Below are positions 7,902-17,200 of a stretch of DNA of 43,663 nt, in pieces. The DNA is taken from assembly GCA_020860645.1 (NCBI GenBank), contig JAJBTX010000122.1, positions 1 through 43,663 on the forward strand, given 5' to 3'. The notes below the pieces were generated by a model. The model was not told the DNA's origin and did not search any database. It saw only the letters and a list, made by a program, of their open reading frames with translations. This stretch comes from Lachnospiraceae bacterium. GTDB taxonomy: Bacteria > Bacillota > Clostridia > Lachnospirales > Lachnospiraceae. Position 1 is the first letter of the stretch. The number at the start of each line of letters is the position of its first letter. A program made the position numbers and the translations under genes.

Positions 7902-9017
7902 ATGAAGAAAAGAGTTCTGGCAATCATGATGGCGGCACTGGTGGTTCTGGGGATGGTCGGCTGCGGCAGCTCTTCGGACAGCAGCGCGTCGGCGGATACG
8001 GCGACCTCGTATTACCGGACGGAGGCGGCGACTACAGAGGAGACCGTGGAGTATGAAGTGGCCGAGGATGTTGTGGAGGAGAATGATGCGGGCGTCAGCT
8101 CCGGCAGCGGCATCGAGTCCGTGACCGATACCTCCCGCAAGCTGATTAAAACCGTAAACCTGAGCCTGCAGACGACGGAATTCGACGCCGTGCTGGAGAG
8201 CATTTCTACGCGGACGACAGAGCTCGGCGGCTATATTGAGAGCTCGTCGGTCAGCGGCAACAGTTATTATTACGAGAGTACGCGCTATGCGTACTATACG
8301 ATCCGCATTCCGTCGGACCGGCTCGATGAGTTCGTTGATATCGTCGGCGATCTGGGAAATGTGACCTACAAGAGCGAGTCCGTCGAAGATGTGACGCTTG
8401 AGTACACGGACGTCGAGAGCCGCAAGACCGCGCTTGAGACGGAGCAGGAGCGCCTGCTGGAGCTCCTCGAGGAAGCGGAAAATATGGAGGATCTGCTTGC
8501 GATCGAGAGCAAGCTCTCCGAGGTTCGCTATGAACTTGAGAGCTATGGGAGCCAGCTGCGCGTGCTGGACAATCAGGTGGACTACAGCACGGTCTACGTG
8601 GATGTGGACGAGGTGGAGCGCATCACCGAGACCGCCGAGAAGGGCTTCTTCGGGCAGATCGCGGATCGCTTTAACGACAGCCTCTACAGCGTTGGAAAGG
8701 GCCTGAGAAACTTCGTGATTGTTTTTGTCGGCTCGCTGCCGGTGCTCGCCGTGTGGGCGGTCGTGATCGCGGTGATCGTGCTGATCCTGCGCCGGATTTT
8801 CCGAAGCAGAAGGAAGAAGAAGGAAACTCTGAAAAAGAAATATTGGGACGGTATGGAGGAATCCGGAGAACACCGGCCGGGGAAGGAAAAAGAGAAGAGA
8901 AAACCGCGCTGGGGCAGGAAGAAGGAATCCGTACAAATAAGCGAAAACAACAAGGAAGTGCAGGAAGATGGAAGGAAAGAAGGAAAAGAGTCCCCTGACG
9001 ACTTTGTGCTACATTGA
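7902..9017 (+). CDS. DUF4349 membrane-anchored lipoprotein
   Basis: 371 residues. The N-terminus is a lipoprotein signal ending in LGMVGC followed by a Ser-rich linker. The DUF4349 region runs from about residue 80 to 260: beta-strands including TVNLSLQTTEFDAVLESI and YYTIRIPSDRLDEFVDIV, then a coiled coil (LETEQERLLELLEEAENMED). One membrane helix follows (VIVFVGSLPVLAVWAVVIAV) and a basic cytoplasmic tail. DUF4349 proteins are envelope proteins of unknown biochemical role. Start 7902 follows GGGAGGAG. It is third in the sigma-factor operon; its tail overlaps the Nudix gene by 50 nt. Confidence 0.85.
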   Translation: MKKRVLAIMMAALVVLGMVGCGSSSDSSASADTATSYYRTEAATTEETVEYEVAEDVVEENDAGVSSGSGIESVTDTSRKLIKTVNLSLQTTEFDAVLESISTRTTELGGYIESSSVSGNSYYYESTRYAYYTIRIPSDRLDEFVDIVGDLGNVTYKSESVEDVTLEYTDVESRKTALETEQERLLELLEEAENMEDLLAIESKLSEVRYELESYGSQLRVLDNQVDYSTVYVDVDEVERITETAEKGFFGQIADRFNDSLYSVGKGLRNFVIVFVGSLPVLAVWAVVIAVIVLILRRIFRSRRKKKETLKKKYWDGMEESGEHRPGKEKEKRKPRWGRKKESVQISENNKEVQEDGRKEGKESPDDFVLH

Positions 9018-9459
9018 ACGGGATGGCAGGTATTTGATGCTTCACCGCGTGAAAAAGGAGCACGACGTCAACGAGGGAAAATGGATCGGCGTCGGCGGCC
9101 ATTTCGAGGAGGGGGAGAGCCCGGAGGAGTGCCTGCTGCGCGAGGTGCGGGAGGAGACAGGCCTTACGCTTGTCTCCTGGCGCTTCCGAGGGATCGTGAC
9201 TTTTACCGCGGACAACGCACCCACGGAATATATGTGTCTTTACACGGCGGACGCTTTTGTGGGCGAGCTGGCCGCGGACTGCGCCGAGGGCGTGCTGCGC
9301 TGGGTGCCGAAGGAGGAGGTGCCGACTCTTCCGCTCTGGGAGGGCGACCGCGTATTTCTGGAGCTTTTGACGCGGGACGAGCCGTTTTTCTCGCTGAAGC
9401 TGAGATATGAGAATGACCGTCTCACGGAGTGTGTGCTGAACGGGCAGAAAAGACTGTGA
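8968..9459 (+). CDS. Nudix hydrolase, MutT/8-oxo-dGTP diphosphatase-like
   Basis: 163 residues with a full Nudix box: G-HFEEG-E-SPEECLL-REVREETGL (GX5EX7REUXEEXGU), about residues 45-67. It binds the Mg ions that hydrolyse a nucleoside diphosphate linked to another group. The N-terminal LTTLCYIERDGRYLMLHRVK and the lid WIGVGGHFEEGE match the MutT/YvcI-like branch acting on oxidised or other NTPs; the exact substrate cannot be read. The start at 8968 lies inside the preceding gene and has a GGAAG site in front. Overlap of 50 nt is unusual but the frame and the complete N-terminal strand support it. Confidence 0.88.
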   Translation: MEGKKEKSPLTTLCYIERDGRYLMLHRVKKEHDVNEGKWIGVGGHFEEGESPEECLLREVREETGLTLVSWRFRGIVTFTADNAPTEYMCLYTADAFVGELAADCAEGVLRWVPKEEVPTLPLWEGDRVFLELLTRDEPFFSLKLRYENDRLTECVLNGQKRL

Positions 9460-9495
9460 ATGAGTTGTGAAAAAGCTGTGAACCGGAGCCGTGAA
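9455..9495 (+). repeat. Helically phased TGTGAA repeats upstream of the flavoprotein promoter
   Basis: TGTGAA begins at 9455, 9466 and 9477, exactly 11 bp apart, and CGTGAA follows at 9490. The set ends 13 bp before the -35 at 9509. One turn per copy would place all copies on one face of the helix, as for an activator or UP-type element. The first copy overlaps the stop codon of the Nudix gene. Confidence 0.4.
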
Positions 9496-9508
9496 ACTTA
9501 ACAAGAGC

Positions 9509-9536
9509 TTGATTTTCCGGGGGATTATGCTATAGT
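9509..9536 (+). promoter_or_regulatory. Promoter of the COG2509 flavoprotein gene
   Basis: TTGATT (9509-9514), a 16-bp spacer and TATAGT (9531-9536), with TG at 9528-9529 giving an extended -10. Confidence 0.65.
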
Positions 9537-9582
9537 TACTATTGACAGCGGCTGCGGACAGTAGCCGGAAATGAGGAAAATC

Positions 9583-10977
9583 ATGAAGTATGACGTAATT
9601 ATCATTGGCGCCGGTCCGGCCGGCATTTTTACAGCCCTCGAACTGGTGCGAAACGGCGCGAAGAAAAAGATTCTGATGGTGGAGAAGGGCAAGCCGGTCG
9701 ATAAGCGGCACTGCCCGAAGTCCGAGACCGGCAAGTGTATGAACTGCAAGCCCAACTGCATGATCACGACGGGCTTTTCCGGCGCGGGCGCTTTCTCGGA
9801 CGGAAAGCTGAGCCTTTCCTGCGAGGTGGGCGGCGAGCTGCCGACGCTGATCGGTGAGGAATTCGCGCAGGAACTGATTGATTATACAGATAAAATCTAT
9901 CTGGAGTTCGGCGCGGACGAGCATGTCGAGGGCGTCTATGAGGGCGAAGAGATCAAGGAGATTCGCAAGCGGGCGATCCGCGCGGGACTGCAGCTTGTGA
10001 ACTGCCCGATCCGGCATCTCGGCACGGAGAAGGCGCAGCAGCTCTATCTCAATATTCAGAATTATCTGCTGGAGCAGGGCGTGGAGATTCTGTTCAGCAC
10101 GGAGTGCGAGAATATCATCCTGGAGAACGAGGTCTGCAAGGGCGTGCGGATCGTGACGAAGGCCGGGGAGCAGGAGATCTTCGGCGACGAGATCGTCATC
10201 GGCACCGGACGGCGCGGTGCAGACTGGCTCGAGAAGGTCTGCGCGGAGAACGGCATCGCCCACAGACCGGGCACAGTGGATATCGGCGTGCGCGTGGAGT
10301 GCCGCAACGAGATTATGGAGATCATCAATAAGGTGCTCTACGAGGGCAAGCTGATCGGCTATCCGAAGCCCTGGAAGAATAAGGTGCGCACCTTCTGTCA
10401 GAACCCGGGCGGCTTCGTCTCCCAGGAAAATTATGACAACAATCTGGCGGTCGTCAACGGCCACAGCTACAAGGACTTAAAGAGCGAAAATACAAACCTG
10501 TCCATTCTGGTCAGTCACAATTTTACCGAGCCCTTCAACCAGCCGATCGCCTATGCGCAGAAGGTCGGTGAGCTGACCAACATGCTCGGCGCGGGCCATA
10601 TTCTGGTGCAGCGCTACGGGGACATCCTGGACGGCAAGCGCACCTGGCAGAAGGAACTCGCGCGCTCCAATGTGAAGCCGACGCTGAAGGACGCGGTGGC
10701 CGGGGACATCACGGCGGCCATGCCCTACCGTGCGATGACGAACATCATCGAGTTTATCCGCATGCTGGACGAGGTGGTGCCGGGCTTTGCGAGCGCGGAG
10801 ACGCTGCTGTACAGTCCGGAGCTGAAATTTTATTCTAATAAGGTAAAGATGGACGCGGATCTCAACACGAACATCAAAGGCCTGCACTGCCTGGGCGACT
10901 CTTCGGGCTGGACGCGGGGCCTGATGATGGCCTCGGCGATGGGTGTGCTGATGGGGCGCAGATTACTGCAACAATAG
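9583..10977 (+). CDS. FAD-dependent dehydrogenase, COG2509 family
   Basis: 464 residues. The N-terminal Rossmann motif VIIIGAGPAGIFTALEL binds FAD. A cysteine-rich stretch follows (CPKSETGKCMNCKPNC, about residues 46-61), then FSGAGAFSDGKLSL. A second nucleotide-related segment lies mid-protein (EIVIGTGRRGADWL), and the C-terminus LGDSSGWTRGLMMASAMGV is the usual FAD-closing motif of this family. COG2509 proteins are common in anaerobes and their substrate is unknown; a role in NAD(P)H-linked reduction is an inference from the fold. Start 9583 is preferred because GAGGA lies 5 nt upstream; an ATG at 9571 has a poorer site. It has its own promoter and is probably monocistronic. Confidence 0.85.
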   Translation: MKYDVIIIGAGPAGIFTALELVRNGAKKKILMVEKGKPVDKRHCPKSETGKCMNCKPNCMITTGFSGAGAFSDGKLSLSCEVGGELPTLIGEEFAQELIDYTDKIYLEFGADEHVEGVYEGEEIKEIRKRAIRAGLQLVNCPIRHLGTEKAQQLYLNIQNYLLEQGVEILFSTECENIILENEVCKGVRIVTKAGEQEIFGDEIVIGTGRRGADWLEKVCAENGIAHRPGTVDIGVRVECRNEIMEIINKVLYEGKLIGYPKPWKNKVRTFCQNPGGFVSQENYDNNLAVVNGHSYKDLKSENTNLSILVSHNFTEPFNQPIAYAQKVGELTNMLGAGHILVQRYGDILDGKRTWQKELARSNVKPTLKDAVAGDITAAMPYRAMTNIIEFIRMLDEVVPGFASAETLLYSPELKFYSNKVKMDADLNTNIKGLHCLGDSSGWTRGLMMASAMGVLMGRRLLQQ

Positions 10978-11006
10978 TTGACTTTTGCACGATTAGGTTT
11001 TATAAT
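10978..11006 (+). promoter_or_regulatory. Promoter of the ABC transporter operon
   Basis: TTGACT (10978-10983), a 17-bp spacer and TATAAT (11001-11006), one of the best promoters in the window. The -35 directly abuts the stop codon of the flavoprotein gene. The transcript would carry a leader of about 110 nt. Confidence 0.85.
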
Positions 11007-11036
11007 CTTGACAGCAATTCAGAGCAGCAGCAAAAT

Positions 11037-11085
11037 GAAAAGTCAGGCTTTGCAGATTTATCTGCAAAAGACTTTGCGGCTATGA
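11037..11085 (+). promoter_or_regulatory. Hairpin in the 5' leader of the ABC transporter operon
   Basis: Nested arms AAAGTC / GACTTT enclose a near-perfect hairpin TTTGCAGAT-TT-ATCTGCAAA in the leader between the promoter and the substrate-binding-protein gene. No T tract follows, so it is not a terminator. No known riboswitch or T-box was recognised; it may be an mRNA-stability or control element. Confidence 0.45.
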
Positions 11086-11124
11086 AGAGCAAAATATATT
11101 TTAAGAAAGACGGAGGAAAAAATT

Positions 11125-12168
11125 ATGAAAAAGATGTTAGCAATCCTTCTCTGTGCGACGATGGCCTTCAGCCTTGCCGCATGCGGAAGCAGCAGCTCTT
11201 CCACGTCGTCCGAGGCGACCGAGGAGACTGCGGAGGAGGAGACGGAAGAGGCTGAGACCGAGGAAGCCGCTGAAGAGACGACCGCGTCTTATGTGGTAGG
11301 CATCTGCCAGCTCGTGTAGCACGATGCGCTGGACGCGGCGACGCAGGGCTTCAAGGACGCGCTGACCGAGGCGTTCGGCGATGCGGTGACCTTTGACGAG
11401 CAGAACGCGCAGGGCGATTCCAACACCTGCTCGACGATTATCAACAGCTTTGTATCCGCAGATGTGGATCTGATCCTTGCCAACGCGACGGCGGCTCTGC
11501 AGGCTGCGCAGGCCGGTACCGACACGATCCCGGTTCTCGGAACGTCCATCACGGATTATGCGACCGCTCTGGAGCTTGACAGCTTCGACGGCACGGTAGG
11601 AGGAAATATCTCCGGTACGTCCGATCTGGCTCCGCTCGCGGAGCAGGCGGCGATGCTCGCAGAGCTCTTCCCGGATGCGGAAACGGTTGGCCTTCTGTAC
11701 TGCAGCGCGGAGGCAAACTCCCAGTATCAGGTGGACAATGTACAGGCAGAGCTCGAGTCGCTTGGTTACACCTGCACGCAGTACAGCTTCTCCGATTCCA
11801 ACGATATCGCGGCGGTAGCGCAGAGCGCGGCTGACGCGAGCGATGTGATCTATGTCCCGACGGACAACACAGCGGCTGCCAACACCGAGATCATCGACAA
11901 CATCTGCCGTCCGGCGGGCGTTCCGGTTATCGCGGGTGAAGAGGGCATCTGCGAGGGCTGCGGCGTTGCAACGCTTTCCATCAGCTACTATGATATCGGT
12001 TACATCAGCGGTGAGATGGCGGCACAGATCCTGACCGGCGAGGCGGATATCTCCACGATGCCGATCGAGTACGCGCCGAATGTCACGAAGGAGTATAATG
12101 CGGAAATCTGCGAGGATCTCGGCATTACCGTTCCGGACGATTATGTTGCGATCGCTACGGAAGAGTAA
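11125..12168 (+). pseudogene. ABC transporter substrate-binding lipoprotein (COG2984, TrpX-like), interrupted by an amber codon
   Basis: The frame from ATG 11125 (site GGAGG upstream) encodes a lipoprotein signal ending SLAAC and a Glu/Thr-rich linker, then VVGICQLV, and then TAG at 11317-11319. The same frame continues without another stop to 12168: HDALDAATQGFKDAL, a domain with ILANATAALQAAQAGTDTIP, and the C-terminal VTKEYNAEICEDLGI. The family normally reads QLVQHxALDAA at this place, so a single CAG to TAG change explains the stop. The product would be the solute receptor of the permease and ATPase downstream. As written only 64 residues would be made. Alternatives are a sequencing error or read-through; TAG is used as an ordinary stop elsewhere in the window. 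Confidence 0.8.
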
Positions 12169-12206
12169 GCTTTACCATATTTGAATAAAACATAAGACCA
12201 AAGGCG

Positions 12207-12245
12207 GCAGCGAGAAGGGATCTTCCTCTCTCGCTGCTCGTTTTC
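12207..12245 (+). terminator. Hairpin between binding protein and permease genes (partial terminator or processing stem)
   Basis: GCAGCGAGA (12207-12215) pairs with TCTCGCTGC (12229-12237), and a short T run follows (TCGTTTT). In ABC operons such stems often lower expression of the permease and ATPase relative to the receptor. A full terminator is less likely because no promoter is seen before 12282. Confidence 0.65.
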
Positions 12246-12281
12246 AGAGACCTGGCGAATAAACAGGGGAAGGTAGATAAT

Positions 12282-13202
12282 ATGAATATTGCAAGCTTGA
12301 TAAACGCTCTGCCGGGCGCGGCGGCGCAGGGACTGATTTGGGGGATCATGGCCATCGGCGTCTATATCACCTTCCGTGTCCTGGATATTGCGGATCTGAC
12401 CGTGGACGGCTCACTCTGCACGGGCGGCGCTGTCTGTATTATGATGATGCAGGCGGGATACAATGTCTGGATCGCAATGCTGGTGGCCACGCTGGCCGGG
12501 ATGCTGACCGGTCTGGCGACGGGGCTGTTTCACACATTTATGGGAATTCCGGCGATTCTGTCCGGCATTCTGACCCAGCTCGGGTTATATTCTATCAATC
12601 TGAAAATTATGGGAAAGTCCAACCAGGCGATCAATGTGGACAAGTACGATCTGCTGGTATCGCTCCGCTATATCAAGGGCGTGGCTTTCTATAAAAATAC
12701 AATTCTGATCGTGGCAGTGATCATCGTGATTCTGATCGCGATTTTATACTGGTTCTTCGGAACGGAGCTTGGCTGCTCGCTGCGCGCGACCGGCTGCAAC
12801 GGTCATATGGCACGGGCGCAGGGCATCAACACGAGCTTCAACCGCGTGCTTGGCCTCATGATCTCGAATGGCCTCGTGGCCCTCTCCGGCGCGCTGCGCG
12901 GACAGGATCCGGGCTTTGCCGATATCAATATGGGGCGCGGCGCGATCGTGATCGGTCTGGCGGCCGTGATCATCGGAGAGGCGATCTTCGGAAAGATTTT
13001 CCACAACTTCGCGCTGACGCTGCTGTCGGTGGCCTTCGGCTCGATCATCTACTATCTGGTGCTGCAGGTCGTGATCTGGCTCGGCATCGACACTGACCTT
13101 CTGAAGCTTTTGTCGGCGCTCGTCGTGGCTGTGTTCCTGGCGATCCCGTACTGGCAGGGAAAATATTTTTCAAAACCGGTTAAGAAGGGAGGGAGCCACT
13201 GA
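12282..13202 (+). CDS. ABC transporter permease (COG4120, TrpY-like)
   Basis: 306 residues, strongly hydrophobic, with about eight membrane helices. It belongs to the branched-chain amino acid permease-like family (COG4120). Recognisable segments are FRVLDIADLTVDGSLCTGGA near the N-terminus, the ELGCSLRATGCNGHMARAQG cytoplasmic loop that contacts the ATPase, and GLAAVIIGEAIFG. Known members work with COG2984 receptors and COG1101 ATPases; those tested transport aromatic amino acids in streptococci, but the substrate here is not shown by the sequence. A GGGGAAGG site precedes ATG 12282; the stop overlaps the next start by one base. Confidence 0.9.
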   Translation: MNIASLINALPGAAAQGLIWGIMAIGVYITFRVLDIADLTVDGSLCTGGAVCIMMMQAGYNVWIAMLVATLAGMLTGLATGLFHTFMGIPAILSGILTQLGLYSINLKIMGKSNQAINVDKYDLLVSLRYIKGVAFYKNTILIVAVIIVILIAILYWFFGTELGCSLRATGCNGHMARAQGINTSFNRVLGLMISNGLVALSGALRGQDPGFADINMGRGAIVIGLAAVIIGEAIFGKIFHNFALTLLSVAFGSIIYYLVLQVVIWLGIDTDLLKLLSALVVAVFLAIPYWQGKYFSKPVKKGGSH

Positions 13203-13996
13203 TGCTGGAGCTTAAAAATATTTCAAAGACCTTTAATCCGGGGACTGTCAATGAAAAACTGGCTCTGAATAACGTGAGCCTGACGATCGAGGACGGCGAC
13301 TTCGTGACCGTGATCGGCGGAAACGGCGCCGGCAAGTCCACGATGCTGAACGCGATCGCGGGCGTGTGGCCGGTCGACGAGGGGCAGATCCTGATCGACG
13401 GGCAGGATGTGACGAAGCTGCCGGAGTACAAGCGGGCCTCCTATCTGGGACGTGTGTTCCAGGACCCGATGAACGGCACGGCCGCGGCAATGAATATCGA
13501 GGAAAATCTGGCGCTGGCGCTGCGGCGCGGACAGAAGCGCACGCTGCGGCAGGGCATCAAGGCGAGCGAGCGCGAGGCCTATCGCGAGCTGCTCTCCGGT
13601 CTGGGACTCGGACTTGAGGACCGGATGACCTCGAAGGTCGGACTGCTCTCCGGCGGACAGCGACAGGCGCTGACGCTCCTGATGGCGACGCTGCGCAAGC
13701 CGAAGCTTCTGCTGCTCGACGAGCACACGGCGGCGCTCGATCCGAAGACCGCGGCCAAGGTACTCGAGACGACGGAGACGATCGTGAACCGTGACCACCT
13801 GACGACGCTGATGATCACGCACAATATGCGCGACGCGATTGCTCACGGGAATCGTCTGATCATGATGATGGAGGGCGAGATTATCCTGGATATCCGCGGC
13901 GAGGAGAAGATGGGCCTGAGCGTCCAGGATCTGCTGAGCCGCTTCGAGCAGGTCAGCGGAAAAGAATTCGCGAACGACAAGGCGATTTTGGGCTAG
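13202..13996 (+). CDS. ABC transporter ATP-binding protein (COG1101, TrpZ-like)
   Basis: 264 residues with a complete ABC ATPase motif set: Walker A GGNGAGKST (about 39-47), Q-loop FQDPMNG, signature LSGGQRQALTLLMATL, Walker B LLLLDEHTAALDPKT and switch histidine MITHNMRD. The Glu-His (DEHTAALD) after Walker B is typical of the COG1101 branch that pairs with COG2984 receptors. The ATG shares its A with the permease stop (13200-13202), so translation is coupled. It is the last gene of the transporter operon; a structured repeat begins right after its stop. Confidence 0.93.
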   Translation: MLELKNISKTFNPGTVNEKLALNNVSLTIEDGDFVTVIGGNGAGKSTMLNAIAGVWPVDEGQILIDGQDVTKLPEYKRASYLGRVFQDPMNGTAAAMNIEENLALALRRGQKRTLRQGIKASEREAYRELLSGLGLGLEDRMTSKVGLLSGGQRQALTLLMATLRKPKLLLLDEHTAALDPKTAAKVLETTETIVNRDHLTTLMITHNMRDAIAHGNRLIMMMEGEIILDIRGEEKMGLSVQDLLSRFEQVSGKEFANDKAILG

Positions 13997-14000
13997 GGAC

Positions 14001-14162
14001 CATAAAAGTCGATTGCTACGCTCTTCGAGCTCCCGCAATCGCCGCCCGCATTCGCAATCCGCGCTATCGCGCTACTTGCTCATACAGGCTAGCCCGTCCG
14101 ATGTCTGTGTGTCCTTGCATGCAAGCATGCAGTCCACACAGCCGCCGTCCGGGACTTTTATG
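14001..14162. repeat. Structured intergenic repeat, copy 1 (complete, with 10-bp terminal inverted repeats)
   Basis: Perfect terminal inverted repeats CATAAAAGTC (14001-14010) and GACTTTTATG (14153-14162) enclose further stems: GATTGC/GCAATC (14011-14016/14035-14040) around GCTC-TTC-GAGC; CTGTGTG/CACACAG (14105-14111/14135-14141); and TGCATGC-AA-GCATGCA (14116-14131). The right half recurs at 43513-43630. It starts four bases after the ABC ATPase stop. It may be a non-autonomous mobile element that also serves as a 3' mRNA end. Confidence 0.8.
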
Positions 14163-14170
14163 ATTTTAAA

Positions 14171-14199
14171 TAGACAAGCGTTTTTTATTGTGGTAGAAT
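14171..14199 (+). promoter_or_regulatory. Promoter of the PFOR gene
   Basis: TAGACA (14171-14176), a 17-bp spacer and TAGAAT (14194-14199), with TG at 14191-14192 as an extended -10. The leader would be about 65 nt. The promoter begins nine bases after the structured repeat. Confidence 0.7.
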
Positions 14200-14271
14200 G
14201 TCTCTGTATGATAAGAGCTGTTTTTGTAATAATATAGGGTCTTATTGATTCAAACAAGGAGGAACAAGAAA

Positions 14272-17200
14272 ATGGCCAGAAAAATGAAAACCATGGATGG
14301 AAACCATGCAGCCGCGCACGTGTCTTACGCGTACTCGGACGTAGCTGCGATCTATCCGATCACCCCGTCGTCTGTGATGGCGGAGGCTGCCGACGAGTGG
14401 GCAACTCAGGGGCGGAAGAACATCTTCGGGCAGACTGTACAGATCACAGAGATGCAGTCTGAGGCCGGCGCGGCAGGTGCTGTGCACGGCTCTCTTGCGG
14501 CGGGCGCTCTGACGACGACTTTCACTGCTTCCCAGGGTCTGCTGCTGATGATCCCGAACCTGTACAAGGTAGCCGGTGAGGGACTCCCGGGTGTCTTCAA
14601 CGTATCCTCCAGTTCACTTGCCAGCCATGCGCTTTCGATCTTCGTAGAGCATTCCGACGTTTACGCATGTCGTCAGACCGGAGCTGCGATGCTCTGTGAG
14701 TCCAGCGTGCAGGAGGTCATGGACCTGACGCCTGTGGCACACTGCTCTGCGATCAAGGGCAAGATTCCGTTCATCAACTTCTTCGACGGATTCCGCACCT
14801 CCCATGAGATCCAGAAGATCGAGACCTGGGATTATGAGGATCTGAAGGATATGGTGGACATGGACGCCATCGACGCGTTCCGCAAAAACGCCCTGAATCC
14901 GAATCATCCCTGCCAGAGAGGTTCCGCGCAGAATCCGGATATCTTCTTCCAGGCGCGCGAGGCCTGCAACCCCTACTACGACGCGATGCCCGCGATCGTG
15001 CAGGAGTACATGGACAAGGTTAATGCGAAGATCGGCACCGATTACAAGCTGTTCAACTACTATGGAGCTCCGGATGCGGAAAAGATTATCATCGCGATGG
15101 GTTCCGTCTGTGATACGATTGAAGAGACGATCGACTACCTGATGGCTTCCGGCGAGAAGGTCGGCGTTGTGAAGGTACGTCTCTACAGACCGTTCTGCGC
15201 GAAGGCTCTCGTGGACGCGATCCCGGAGACGGTCAAGCAGATCAGTGTTCTCGACAGGACGAAGGAGCCGGGCTCCCTTGGCGAGCCGCTGTACCTTGAC
15301 GTTGTGGCTGCCCTCAAGGGAACGAAGTTCAACGACACCCCGATTTATACCGGACGCTATGGCCTTGGTTCCAAGGATACGACCCCGGCGCAGATCGTGG
15401 CTGTTTATCATAATACCGAGAAGAAGAGATTCACGATCGGCATCGTGGACGATGTGACGAACCTCTCGCTCGAGACCGGCGCTCCGCTGGTGACGACGCC
15501 CGAGGGCACGACGAACTGCAAGTTCTGGGGCCTTGGCGCGGACGGCACGGTCGGTGCGAACAAGAACTCCATCAAGATCATCGGCGACAATACCGATATG
15601 TACGCGCAGGCGTATTTTGACTATGATTCCAAGAAATCCGGCGGTGTGACGATGTCCCATCTGCGCTTCGGCAAGAAGCCGATCAAGTCCACCTACCTGA
15701 TTCACAAGGCTGATTTCGTGGCCTGCCACAATCCGTCCTATGTGCGCAAGTACAACATGGTGCAGGAGCTGGTCGACGGCGGCACCTTCCTTCTGAACTG
15801 CCCATGGGATATGGAAGGCCTGGAGACCCATCTTCCGGGACAGGTGAAGGCCTTTATTGCAAATCATAATATCAAGTTCTACACGATCGACGGTGTGAAG
15901 ATCGGTATCGAGACCGGCATGGGACCGACGAGGATCAACACGATCCTTCAGTCCGCCTTCTTCAAGCTGACCGGCATCATCCCGGAGGATCAGGCGATCA
16001 AGCTGATGAAGGATGCCGCGAAGGCTACATACGGCCGCAAGGGCAACGATGTCGTGCAGAAGAACTGGGCCGCGATCGACGCCGGCGCACAGCAGGTTGT
16101 CGAGATCAAGGTTCCGGAGAGCTGGAAGAGCGCGGCTGACGAGGGACTCAATGTCACCGTCGCCACTGAGGGCAGAGAGGATGTCGTCGAGTTCGTCAAC
16201 ACGATCCAGGCGAAGGTCAACGCCCAGGAGGGCAATACCCTTCCGGTGTCTGCGTTCAAGGCTTATGTGGACGGCACGACTCCATCCGGCGCTTCCGCTT
16301 ATGAGAAGCGCGGTATCGCGGTCAACGTTCCGGTGTGGAATCCGGACAACTGCATCCAGTGTGCACAGTGCGCCTTTGTCTGCCCGCATGCGGTTATCCG
16401 CCCGGTGGCGCTGACCGAGGAAGAGGCGGCAGCGGCTCCGGAGGGCATGAAGATGCTCCCGATGACCGGCATGCCGGACAAGAAGTTCGCGATCGTGATG
16501 TCTGCTCTGGACTGCACGGGCTGCGGCTCCTGCGCGAATGTCTGCCCGGGCAAGAAGGGCGCGAAGGCTCTTACGATGGAGGGACTCGAGGCGAATCTCG
16601 ACCTGCAGAAGGGCTTCGATTATGCGGTGAAGCTGCCTGAGAAGGCAGATGTCATTGCGAAATTCAAGGAGACGACGGTCAAGGGTTCGCAGTTCAAGAC
16701 CCCGCTGCTCGAATTCTCGGGCGCCTGTGCTGGCTGCGGCGAGACTCCTTACGCGAAGCTGGTCACGCAGCTCTTCGGCGATCATATGTACATTGCGAAC
16801 GCGACCGGCTGCTCCTCGATCTGGGGCAACTCCTCGCCGTCTACGCCTTACACCGTGAACCAGGCGGGCAAAGGACCGGCGTGGTCCAACTCCCTCTTTG
16901 AGGACGCGGCAGAGTTCGGTTATGGTATGCTGCTCGCGCAGAACGCGATCCGCGACGGCCTGAAGACGAAGGTCCAGGCGGCGATCGACTGTGACTGCTG
17001 CGGCGCGGATGTGAAGGCAGCTGCTCAGGAGTGGCTCGACACCTTCAGCGTCGGCGTGGCGAACGGCGCGGCTACGGACAAGCTTATCGCGGCCTGCGAG
17101 GCCTGCGGCTGTGACGAGTGTCAGGAGATCCTGAAGAATAAGGACTTCCTTGCGAAGAAGTCGCAGTGGATCTTCGGCGGCGACGGCTGGGGCTACGACA

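Noticed and set aside
8671-10464. A 597-codon open frame on the - strand across three genes
   Set aside because: It crosses a promoter and several well-supported + strand genes, with no recognisable domain.
11317-11319. TAG as a recoded sense codon (for example pyrrolysine)
   Set aside because: TAG ends many well-supported genes here (glgD, parE, the COG2509 flavoprotein, nifJ-neighbouring ABC ATPase), and no catalytic reason for recoding exists in a solute receptor.
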